A DNA stretch of 5,999 nucleotides from Desulfonema limicola (GCA_020718925.1 DYRC01000200.1:1584-7582); one strand, 5' to 3'; numbered from the stretch's first letter, positions 1 through 5,954 are shown. The notes: generated from the letters alone by a model not told the origin. Translations and numbers: made by a program.

Positions 1-81
1 TGAATCAGGATTGAAGGATTTCAGAAGGATGTAAGGATTTTTTATCCTTCAATCCTTTATAAATCCTTACATCCTGATTCA
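1..81 (-). repeat. 81-nt palindromic GGAT repeat, double copy, at ATPase 3' end
   Basis: Two 38-nt arms (1-38 and 44-81) form an inverted repeat around a 5-nt T/A loop (39-43). Compared by eye the arms match at 31 of 38 positions, and the mismatches fall between the blocks while every GGAT block is kept. Each arm begins TGAATCAGGAT and continues with GGAT-ended units of about 8-10 nt; the units TGAAGGAT and GTAAGGAT occur in swapped order in the two arms. Read on the minus strand, its first TGA is the stop codon of the ATPase gene. The RNA could fold into a long hairpin, which might protect the 3' end or act as a terminator; no clear U-tract is visible inside the window. It may extend or be followed by more copies to the left of base 1. 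Confidence 0.85.
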
Positions 82-1248
82 AATCACATACTTCTCCCAC
101 CACAGCCTCAATACCGGCGAAGTGAAGCGATATTTATCGTTTGAATTTCTGAAAATATAGCCGTCAAATTCAAGGCTTCTGATGATAAAACGATAATTTT
201 CAGCTACTTGTTTTTGAGTTGCAAGGGACTCAATATAGGGTATATCTGCTTCAGCCTGCCGGGATAATTGTTTCAGAAATTCTGATGCAAATTCAAGTTC
301 ATGCCCTGTGAATGTCTTTTTCAGCCGCTCAAAATAATGGGCAAAATTGGCATCATTTCGTCTGTCTGTGATAGCTGAAAACGCTTCATCCACAGAGCTT
401 TTGCTGACGGTTTTGTTTTTCAAACCATATTGATCGGCAAATTCCTGAACCAGCAATTGGATATGATAAGGACTGAACCATTCCAATTTTTTCAGCATAT
501 AATCAATAGCTTCTGGTTCATAAGGAACTTTTTCATTGTCAAGCAGCAAGAAGGTAAACTGCTTTGCTTCTTCGGTTTCAAGGGGCGTTATTTCAAAGAT
601 ATTCAGATCATTGATGGTATTGCTTGCATCAATTTTTTCGGCAAGAGTCGGTAATCCGATAGAGCCGGTAAGAATAAACAAAATATTTTCAGTGGCTTCC
701 TGTCGGATTTCACGGTTAAGCTGCAAAAATCGGATAGCCTCGTCTTTGCCGCTTTTTCGGAAAATATTTTCAACGGTCTGAGGAAATTCATCAATCATAA
801 TGACGATTTTCAACCCGTCAGTATCATCAAGCTTTTTCACCAGCATCTTAAATTCATTATAAAAATCTGTTTTGCTATCTGCCAACTCCAAATCAACGCC
901 GAAGCCGCCGACTTTTTTGAATCTCCTCAGAATTTTATCAATTAATTCCGAAGCTTTATTTGAGGCTCTTTTCAAGGTGTTGATAATATCGCTTTTGAAA
1001 AGTTCATCCAAAATAGTTTTGAAGAAATTTTCTGCATTATCAACAGATTCGGTAATGACATAGACCGCATTGAACGCATCCTTCGGATTATCTTCCAAAT
1101 ATCGCAGAATAGCGGTTTTGCCCATGCGTCTGGGCGCTGCGATATAAAGATTTGCGCCTGAATCCATTCGGCGATACAGAAGCTTCATCAGATTTTCTCT
1201 GATAAAGAAATTTTTGCCTCTGGGCGTCTGACCGACAATGTTTCGCAT
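79..1248 (-). CDS. AAA-type ATPase, putative partner of the TIR protein
   Basis: The 389-residue product is a P-loop ATPase of the broad archaeal-type/AAA-like family. The Walker A motif is APRRMGKT at residues 38-45, with the paired arginines before the glycine typical of that family. Walker B is VIMIDEF at 149-155, with a sensor-like LTGS at 193-196. The C-terminal part resembles a winged helix and ends with YRFTSPVLRLWW at 373-384, a signature common in this family. No signal peptide or membrane segment is apparent, so it is probably cytoplasmic. I chose the ATG at 1248 because GGAG lies 8 nt upstream and family-like sequence begins there; the frame stays open to an ATG at 1353, but that would overlap the TIR gene and add a Cys/Arg/Asn-rich stretch of unconvincing character. 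The gene follows TIR by 70 nt and is AT-rich like it. Its stop codon is the first TGA of the palindromic repeat. By inference it could be the sensor or regulator of the TIR enzyme; its exact role is unknown. Confidence 0.85.
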   Translation of the reverse strand: MRNIVGQTPRGKNFFIRENLMKLLYRRMDSGANLYIAAPRRMGKTAILRYLEDNPKDAFNAVYVITESVDNAENFFKTILDELFKSDIINTLKRASNKASELIDKILRRFKKVGGFGVDLELADSKTDFYNEFKMLVKKLDDTDGLKIVIMIDEFPQTVENIFRKSGKDEAIRFLQLNREIRQEATENILFILTGSIGLPTLAEKIDASNTINDLNIFEITPLETEEAKQFTFLLLDNEKVPYEPEAIDYMLKKLEWFSPYHIQLLVQEFADQYGLKNKTVSKSSVDEAFSAITDRRNDANFAHYFERLKKTFTGHELEFASEFLKQLSRQAEADIPYIESLATQKQVAENYRFIIRSLEFDGYIFRNSNDKYRFTSPVLRLWWEKYVI

Positions 1249-1256
1249 GTCAATTT

Positions 1257-1260
1257 CTCC
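1257..1260 (-). promoter_or_regulatory. Shine-Dalgarno GGAG deciding the ATPase start
   Basis: GGAG lies 8 nt before the ATG at 1246-1248 on the minus strand. It supports this start over the longer in-frame ATG at 1353, which lies inside the TIR gene. Confidence 0.6.
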
Positions 1261-1262
1261 AT

Positions 1263-1321
1263 CGCAGTTATGATAATTTTTGTGCGGAATCCGTTTATCA
1301 TTGGCATTCCGCACGCAGTTA
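1263..1321 (-). repeat. Hairpin flanked by 8-bp direct repeats between TIR and ATPase
   Basis: A perfect 9-bp inverted repeat, GTGCGGAAT (1282-1290) with ATTCCGCAC (1306-1314), encloses a 15-nt loop. Identical 8-mers TAACTGCG (minus-strand reading) flank it at 1263-1270 and 1314-1321; the first one in transcription order contains the TAA stop of the TIR gene. No U-tract follows the stem, so it does not look like an intrinsic terminator. It could be an mRNA processing or stability element that sets TIR to ATPase ratios, or the scar of a short insertion with a target duplication. A competing 7-bp pairing (ATGATAA with TTATCAT) is also possible in the same RNA. Confidence 0.5.
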
Positions 1322-1804
1322 CATCCGGTTCTGCATAAAATCCAACGCCGCAAGAATATCCGGCATCGCTTGGCTGATACCGCCGGGCGCGGTGCTGATA
1401 CGGATTGCCGCAGGTTCTTTTGGAAAAATCCATTGCAAGGCAGTTAACGGCGTATCATCCAAAATCAGCGGAATGATTTTAAGCTTCTTTCTGCCATGCT
1501 TCGGGCTGACCAGAGAAATCAATCTGGAAATAAGAGGTTCAGCATTCCTTTTAAGCTGAATTTTTGAAGCCAATCGAGTTTCTTTCTTCACCCATTCGGA
1601 TTCAAAAATATTCGGGCTGACAACGACAATAAAATATGAAGCTTTATCAATCGCCTGATAAATTTCAGCTTCCAAAGAATCTCCGCCTTTCAATTGTCGG
1701 ACATCCTGACAGGGTTCTTCAACGCCCTGATTTACCAATGCTTCTCTCAACTGAGAAACAAAATCCGCATCCTTGCTGCTGTATGAAATGAAAATTCCCG
1801 TCAT
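1319..1804 (-). CDS. Stand-alone TIR-domain protein, probable NAD+-targeting effector
   Basis: The 161-residue protein is essentially one TIR domain. It opens with the strand/box GIFISYSSKDADFV (3-16), continues with GDSLEAEIYQAIDKA (41-55) ahead of the strand YFIVVVSPN (57-65), and then has ESEWVKKE at 68-75. The glutamate at 75 sits where bacterial and SARM1-type TIR NADases carry the catalytic Glu, after the conserved Trp (71). A final strand, KIIPLILDD, is at 109-117. Many bacterial TIR proteins cleave NAD+ during antiphage defence; this activity is inferred from the family. There is no fused sensor domain, so activation probably depends on a partner, and the ATPase gene just downstream is the obvious candidate. 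The ATG at 1804 has an AAGGA at 9 nt distance, provided by the repeat that separates it from the RACo gene. Sampled lines of the gene are about 32-38% GC, well below the genes upstream, which suggests acquisition. Confidence 0.9.
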   Translation of the reverse strand: MTGIFISYSSKDADFVSQLREALVNQGVEEPCQDVRQLKGGDSLEAEIYQAIDKASYFIVVVSPNIFESEWVKKETRLASKIQLKRNAEPLISRLISLVSPKHGRKKLKIIPLILDDTPLTALQWIFPKEPAAIRISTAPGGISQAMPDILAALDFMQNRM

Positions 1805-1812
1805 CTGCTTTT

Positions 1813-1818
1813 ATCCTT
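1813..1818 (-). promoter_or_regulatory. TIR ribosome binding site embedded in repeat
   Basis: AAGGAT is the last block of the half-copy repeat. Its AAGGA (1814-1818) lies 9 nt before the TIR ATG, so the repeat itself appears to drive translation of the TIR gene. I see no separate promoter in the 43-nt gap; transcription probably reads through from upstream or starts inside the RACo gene. Confidence 0.6.
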
Positions 1819-1850
1819 GAATCCTTATAAAATCCGTCAATCCTGATTCA
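1813..1850 (-). repeat. 38-nt half copy of the GGAT repeat between RACo and TIR
   Basis: Read on the minus strand this begins TGAATCAGGAT and has the same 38-nt length and the same GGAT block spacing as each arm of the 81-nt palindrome at 1-81. It matches the outer arm there at about 31 of 38 positions. It fills nearly the whole RACo-TIR gap. The first TGA is the RACo stop codon and the last AAGGAT is the TIR Shine-Dalgarno. Unlike the copy at 1-81 it has no second, inverted arm. Confidence 0.85.
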
Positions 1851-3815
1851 GACTTGCGGATTTATATCGCCGTTTCTACGAGCATCCAGCCGCGCTTTGA
1901 CCTTCGGAAAATGATTCATGTCCGTATGCGGCAAAAACAGCGATGCCACATAATGATCCATATATGACGGGGTTTCCGAAAGCTCGAAATTGGTCATTTT
2001 ACGGGTTACTTCCACCACGTCCTTGCGAATCCGATTGGTCAGCGTACTCATTCTCGCGCCCATCAGAGAGCCGTTGCCGACATAAGTAACTTTTGCCGGA
2101 TCGATTTCAGGTAAAAGCCCGATAGTCATAGCTTTTTCCAAATCCACATAACTCCCGAAGCCTCCGGCTAAAATAATGCGCTGAAGACTGCTCACATCAA
2201 GCCCGACTTCTTCTATCAGCGTCATACATCCGCTGTAAATCGCGCCTTTTGCCCGGATAAGATTGTCAATATCCGGTTCTGTCAGCACAATATCCCGATC
2301 AATCTGGGTTTCCGGCGCGTAAGCCAAAACATATTCCCAGATTCCGTCCCGCTCCCGGATTCGGGTGGTATTGAGATTTCTGTTGAATTTGCCGAGATTA
2401 TCAATCACGCCCATTTCAAACAGGGTTGCCACCATGATAATCAAGCCTGAACCGCAGATTCCCTTGGGGCGCACATTGCCGATAGTCAGATTCATCGGCT
2501 CATAAGTAAACGGATCTATGGAAAAATCTTCAATAGCGCCTTCAGAGGCTCTCATGCCAAATTCGATTCCGCCGCCCTCAAATGCGGGTCCTGCGGAACA
2601 TGCCGCACAAGCTAACCAATCTTTGTTGCCGATCACGATTTCCGCATTGGTGCCGATGTCTAAAAACAGCGTCAACTCATCGGTGCGATACATGCCCGAA
2701 CCCATCACGCCTGCCACAATATCACCGCCCACATAGCTTGACACAATCGGATATATCAGGGCTTTGGCATGCTGCCCCAAATCAATGCCCAATTCGACCG
2801 CTCTGAGCGGCGGATAAATCGTGGAGGTCGGCACATAGGGCGCTCGGCGGATGTATCTGGGATTTATTTTGAGCAGCAGTTGGGTCATGGTGGTATTGCC
2901 CGCCAGCGTAATCGTGCTGATTTCTTCTTTATCAACACCGGCGCGTCTGATAATTTTTCGGATAATATCATTGATGGTTTTCACCACAACTTCCTGAATT
3001 TTATCCAAACCACCGGGCTTTTCCGCATACATGATTCGGCTGATGACATCCTCGCCATAGCTGATCTGCCCGTTGAACTCACCTTGTTCTGCCAAGCCCT
3101 TACCACTGTTCAGATCGATCAACTGCCCATACACGGTTGTCGTTCCGATGTCCGCTGCAATCGCATAGTTGCGGTCTGTGGTATCGCCGGGCTGAACATT
3201 GATGATATGGGTTTTGCGTCCGGGCTGCACAGGTCTTGCCAGTGTCGCCGTAACCTTGAAGTTGTTCTGACGCAGCACATCGGAAATTTTTCGGATCACC
3301 GGAAGCTCTGCCACAAGGCGGTGTTCGTCATGGTTGATCTTTAAAAAATTGATCATCCGCATCACATCCGGCACATTGTCATGCTGAGTCGGCTCCGGCA
3401 GTTCCATATATTTTTTTTCTACCGGAGATATGAACAGCCCCTGCTCTTTGAGTTCGTCAAAATTCATCTGCCAGATATGAGCGGTGCTGCGGGGAATATA
3501 TTTTTTATTCAGAACGCTTGCATCAATGCCGGATTCGACCGGGATGCGAATTACGACATCGCCGGAAATCTGTGAGCGGCATGCCAGACGATAGCCTTTG
3601 TCAATATCTTCTCTTTTCAACCGCTCCGAAATTCCGCCGTCAACGGTTCCGCTTTCAAGCATCACGCGGCATTTTCCGCACACGCCCTCGCCGCCGCAGG
3701 ATGCATTGATATGAACGCCCGCTTCCATTGCCGCCCGAATCAGACTTTCGCCCGCGTTGACTTCAATTTCCCGATTGTGGGGAAGAAACGTTACTTTGCA
3801 CTTTGCACGTTGCAC
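1848..3815 (-). CDS. RACo-like corrinoid activator: [2Fe-2S] ferredoxin + ASKHA ATPase (DUF4445)
   Basis: The 655-residue protein matches the architecture of RACo, which uses ATP to drive reductive reactivation of Co(II) corrinoid proteins such as the corrinoid iron-sulfur protein of the Wood-Ljungdahl pathway. An N-terminal plant-type ferredoxin domain (about 1-95) has Cys40, Cys46, Cys49 and Cys79 in a CX5CX2CX29C pattern, expected to bind one [2Fe-2S] cluster. A linker leads to the ASKHA ATPase region, with phosphate motif 1 ADIGTTT (221-227), GNTTM (306-310), phosphate motif 2 LDIGTNAE (385-392) and a glycine-rich adenosine motif LAGGFGSY (549-556). No signal peptide is seen; cytoplasmic. 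The start is GTG, 9 nt after AAGGAG, and the first eight or so codons are made of a heptamer array. It lies 17 nt after the CoA-transferase/GNAT gene, so the two are almost surely co-transcribed. The last ~16 residues after FPKVK are rich in Arg and Asp, look like a tail, and end at the TGA of a repeat. The corrinoid partner is not in the window. Confidence 0.9.
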   Translation of the reverse strand: MQRAKCKVTFLPHNREIEVNAGESLIRAAMEAGVHINASCGGEGVCGKCRVMLESGTVDGGISERLKREDIDKGYRLACRSQISGDVVIRIPVESGIDASVLNKKYIPRSTAHIWQMNFDELKEQGLFISPVEKKYMELPEPTQHDNVPDVMRMINFLKINHDEHRLVAELPVIRKISDVLRQNNFKVTATLARPVQPGRKTHIINVQPGDTTDRNYAIAADIGTTTVYGQLIDLNSGKGLAEQGEFNGQISYGEDVISRIMYAEKPGGLDKIQEVVVKTINDIIRKIIRRAGVDKEEISTITLAGNTTMTQLLLKINPRYIRRAPYVPTSTIYPPLRAVELGIDLGQHAKALIYPIVSSYVGGDIVAGVMGSGMYRTDELTLFLDIGTNAEIVIGNKDWLACAACSAGPAFEGGGIEFGMRASEGAIEDFSIDPFTYEPMNLTIGNVRPKGICGSGLIIMVATLFEMGVIDNLGKFNRNLNTTRIRERDGIWEYVLAYAPETQIDRDIVLTEPDIDNLIRAKGAIYSGCMTLIEEVGLDVSSLQRIILAGGFGSYVDLEKAMTIGLLPEIDPAKVTYVGNGSLMGARMSTLTNRIRKDVVEVTRKMTNFELSETPSYMDHYVASLFLPHTDMNHFPKVKARLDARRNGDINPQV

Positions 3816-3822
3816 TTTGCAC
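3793..3822 (-). repeat. Four-copy heptamer array (GTGCAAA) over the RACo start codon
   Basis: On the minus strand the units are GTGCAAA (3816-3822), GTGCAAC (3809-3815), GTGCAAA (3802-3808) and GTGCAAA (3795-3801), followed by a partial GT. The GTG of the second unit is the RACo start codon, and the array encodes about the first seven residues. Since 7 is not a multiple of 3, the GTGs of the other units are out of frame, so gain or loss of a unit would change spacing or frame at the start. Confidence 0.9.
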
Positions 3823-3824
3823 TT

Positions 3825-3830
3825 CTCCTT
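3825..3830 (-). promoter_or_regulatory. Shine-Dalgarno AAGGAG for the RACo GTG start
   Basis: AAGGAG lies 9 nt before the GTG at 3813-3815 and just after the TGA (3833-3835) of the upstream gene. No in-frame ATG or GTG lies between it and the chosen start. An out-of-frame GTG from the first heptamer unit is only 2 nt after it. Confidence 0.75.
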
Positions 3831-3832
3831 AA

Positions 3833-5710
3833 TCAGTTCCCTGACGGTTCGTCAAATTTGCATGTTAATACTATCATGTCTTCATCAAATACCGTCTTCA
3901 CTTTATAGGGCAGGGTTTTGAACAGCCTGACCATACCCTGATTATCTGAAGCCGTATATGCCATCAGCCCTGAAATGCCATTCTCACGAGCGGCTTCTGC
4001 CAGTTTTTTCATCAGGATTTTGCCTAATTTCTTTCCCTGATATGCTTTGCTCACGGAAAACGCGACTTCAGCCATATTTCTTGCCGGATCAAACAGATAT
4101 TCGCCGACAGCCACCACTTTTCCGAATCCGAATTCGCCGACAAGCGCCAAAATCGTTAAGTCTTTGACATAATCCACCTGCAGGATATGTTTTAAATCAT
4201 CGCGGACAAAGCTGCTTTTTTCCTGAAAAAACCGCGAAACAATATCGCTTTTGTCCAGATTGTAAAAATGCTCCTGAATCCGGCGTTCATCCACAGGTTT
4301 TGCAGGTCGGATGGTGATCTCTTCATTATCTATTCTGATAATTTCTTCAAGCTTGACCGGATAAACCCCGTGAATGGATTCGGTCATCGTCCGCTCTTCG
4401 CCCAAAAGCCCAATTTTCTTCGCTTCAAAGAAAAGTTCATCCCGAAAATCCGGGTGGGCAATGCTGATCATTGCCATTGCTCTTTCCTGAAGACTTTTGC
4501 CGAAGAGATTGACCGCGCCGTATTCTGTAACCACGTAATGAACGTCTGCTCTGGGAATCACAACTGCTGTATCATCCAAAAACGGCACAATACGGCTTTT
4601 GGTGCCTTTATCAGAGGTGGCGGTCATCATCAGAATGGCTTTGCCGTCTTTTGCCTGAGCCGCGCCCCTTACAAAATCCGCAGTGCCGGTAACACCGGAA
4701 AAGTAATTGAACGGCATGGCATCCGCAGCCACCTGTCCGGTCAGGTCCATCGCCATTGCCACATTCATGGAGACCATCTTGTTATGCTGTGAAATAATGC
4801 GGGGGGAATTGACATAATCTGCCGGATGAAAATCAATACCCGGATTATCATGTAAAAATTCATAGAGCAGATGACTGCCGATAGCGCCGCTCGCCACCAT
4901 CTTTCCGTCATTCAACCCCTTCTTTTTGTTTGTAATCACGCCTTTTGAAAACAGGTGCATCAGATCATCGGTAATATAGCGGCTGTGAACGCCGAGATCG
5001 TTTTTATTCGAGAGCGCAAACAGCGTGGCTTCGGATGTTGAGCCGAGAGCGATCTGAATCGTGGAACCATCGTCTATCAACCGTGCAATCTGTTTGCCGA
5101 TAGTGTTTGCCGCTTCTGTTTCAGGCGGTTTGCCGAGCGTGATCAGATCCTCGTCATATTCAACCACCACATCCACATCATTGGCATGGATAAAGGTCTG
5201 CCCCATCACTCTGGGCATTTTGGAATTGACCTGAGCGATAACCAGATCAGCAGATAATGCCGCAGCCATCGTAATATCCACGGAAATTCCCAGACTCATC
5301 CACCCGAAATCATCCGGCGGAGATGTCTGAATCAGAGCGACATGAATGGGAAGTCTGCGGCTTTTGAACAGCAGCGGAATTGCCGAAAGATTGATCGGCG
5401 TGATGAATCGCTTGTTTTCCGCAAAGCTTTTGGTTTTTGCCGATCCCAGATAAAAAGAACGGATATTGACGCTCCGGCTTTGGGTTTTGGTTGCAATCAG
5501 GGTCAGCGGAACGCTTTCCAGCGTCATCAGACGGACAATTTCAATATCCGTAAAAAAGCTTGAGGATTCGGAAAATGCTTTTACCAGATGCTGAGGCTCG
5601 CCGCAGGACGAGCCGATAAACACGCGCTGACCGCCTTTAATCATGCCGATAGCGTCTTTGGCACTGCGTTGTTTTTCAATATAGGTATCTGCCCAGTAAG
5701 TTGTGAGCAT
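3833..5710 (-). CDS. Acetyl-CoA hydrolase/CoA-transferase fused to GNAT acetyltransferase
   Basis: The 625-residue product joins two domains. Residues 1 to about 460 resemble the Cat1/4-hydroxybutyrate CoA-transferase (acetyl-CoA hydrolase) family: GGQRVFIGSSCGEPQHLV (26-43), LGVHSRYITDDLMHLFSKGVITNKKK (239-264, discontinuous key residues L239, H242, D248, G257, K262-264), and the C-terminal domain with MAMDLTGQVAADA (319-331), FSGVTG (337-342) and EYGAVNLFGKSLQERA (396-411). Residues about 465-620 are a GNAT domain with AEVAFSV (547-553) and the acetyl-CoA loop QGKKLG (558-563). Family members move CoA between acids or hydrolyse acyl-CoA, while GNATs acetylate amines or proteins; fusions of the two are known in anaerobes, but their substrates are unknown to me. 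The glutamate that carries the CoA intermediate in characterised members (Glu238 in the 4-hydroxybutyrate enzyme, in an HTE motif) aligns with Arg244 here, so transferase activity is uncertain. ATG at 5710 has AAAGGAG 7 nt upstream. It is the first gene of the block and is followed by RACo after 17 nt. Cytoplasmic; no membrane segments seen. Confidence 0.88.
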   Translation of the reverse strand: MLTTYWADTYIEKQRSAKDAIGMIKGGQRVFIGSSCGEPQHLVKAFSESSSFFTDIEIVRLMTLESVPLTLIATKTQSRSVNIRSFYLGSAKTKSFAENKRFITPINLSAIPLLFKSRRLPIHVALIQTSPPDDFGWMSLGISVDITMAAALSADLVIAQVNSKMPRVMGQTFIHANDVDVVVEYDEDLITLGKPPETEAANTIGKQIARLIDDGSTIQIALGSTSEATLFALSNKNDLGVHSRYITDDLMHLFSKGVITNKKKGLNDGKMVASGAIGSHLLYEFLHDNPGIDFHPADYVNSPRIISQHNKMVSMNVAMAMDLTGQVAADAMPFNYFSGVTGTADFVRGAAQAKDGKAILMMTATSDKGTKSRIVPFLDDTAVVIPRADVHYVVTEYGAVNLFGKSLQERAMAMISIAHPDFRDELFFEAKKIGLLGEERTMTESIHGVYPVKLEEIIRIDNEEITIRPAKPVDERRIQEHFYNLDKSDIVSRFFQEKSSFVRDDLKHILQVDYVKDLTILALVGEFGFGKVVAVGEYLFDPARNMAEVAFSVSKAYQGKKLGKILMKKLAEAARENGISGLMAYTASDNQGMVRLFKTLPYKVKTVFDEDMIVLTCKFDEPSGN

Positions 5711-5717
5711 TATGTGT

Positions 5718-5724
5718 CTCCTTT
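5718..5724 (-). promoter_or_regulatory. Strong Shine-Dalgarno AAAGGAG
   Basis: AAAGGAG sits 7 nt before the ATG of the CoA-transferase/GNAT gene. It is the best ribosome binding site in the window and fixes this start. Confidence 0.75.
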
Positions 5725-5743
5725 CAGTGTTAAATTACAGAGG

Positions 5744-5780
5744 GGAATAGAGATTGGATAATATTTTTTTACCCTATTCC
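5744..5780 (-). other. 7-bp inverted repeat in the leader of the operon
   Basis: GGAATAG (5744-5750) and CTATTCC (5774-5780) can pair across a 23-nt AT-rich loop that contains the possible -10 box. It might be an operator-like dyad or chance; only the pairing is seen. Confidence 0.25.
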
Positions 5781-5794
5781 GTTATAATTGGCAA
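5766..5794 (-). promoter_or_regulatory. Possible sigma70-type promoter of the four-gene block
   Basis: On the minus strand TTGCCA (5789-5794, one mismatch to the -35 consensus) is followed after 17 nt by TAAAAA (5766-5771, two mismatches to the -10 consensus). It lies about 56 nt before the ATG at 5710. An alternative -10, TATAAC (5781-5786), lies in the same stretch but has a weak -35. Either would serve the CoA-transferase/GNAT gene; the evidence is consensus matching by eye only. Confidence 0.3.
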
Positions 5795-5879
5795 GGCAAT
5801 AGTTAAGAATATTGCTGAAAATTGAAAAATATGATAACACTTTTCAGAGACCCTTTTGAAAAAAACTTATGTATTCATC

Positions 5880-5948
5880 AGACCTCTTTCAAAACTGAGA
5901 TTTTCCCCTTGATTTTATTGGATGAAAATTGACTTTTGCAAGAGGTCT
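5880..5948. repeat. 69-bp MITE-like inverted repeat
   Basis: The ends AGACCTCTTTCAAAA (5880-5894) and TTTTGCAAGAGGTCT (5934-5948) are inverted repeats of 15 bp with one mismatch, and weaker symmetry continues inward to about 20 bp. The interior is AT-rich and non-coding. Such ends resemble those of small insertion sequences or their non-autonomous derivatives; no transposase is present and no convincing target duplication is seen. A hairpin acting in RNA is the alternative. Confidence 0.55.
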
Positions 5949-5954
5949 ATTGAT

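Noticed and set aside
1..81. GGAT repeats as a CRISPR array
   Set aside because: The units are 8-10 nt with no unique spacers of constant length, and the arrangement is an inverted repeat.
1..81. Palindrome as a classical rho-independent terminator of the operon
   Set aside because: The stem is AT-rich and no U-tract after it is visible in the window; termination remains possible but unsupported.
1249..1353. Longer start for the ATPase gene at the ATG at 1353
   Set aside because: It would overlap the TIR gene, adds a stretch unlike the family, and the ATG at 1248 has a well spaced GGAG.
1819..1850. Promoter for the TIR gene (TTGACG followed by TATAAG inside the half repeat)
   Set aside because: The two boxes are only 5 nt apart, and no acceptable -10 lies 16-18 nt after TTGACG.
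2769..3344. 191-codon open frame on the plus strand
   Set aside because: It lies antisense inside the well supported RACo gene and its translation shows no recognisable domain.
4268..4792. 174-codon open frame on the plus strand
   Set aside because: It is an antisense shadow of the CoA-transferase/GNAT gene, Cys/His-rich with no family features.
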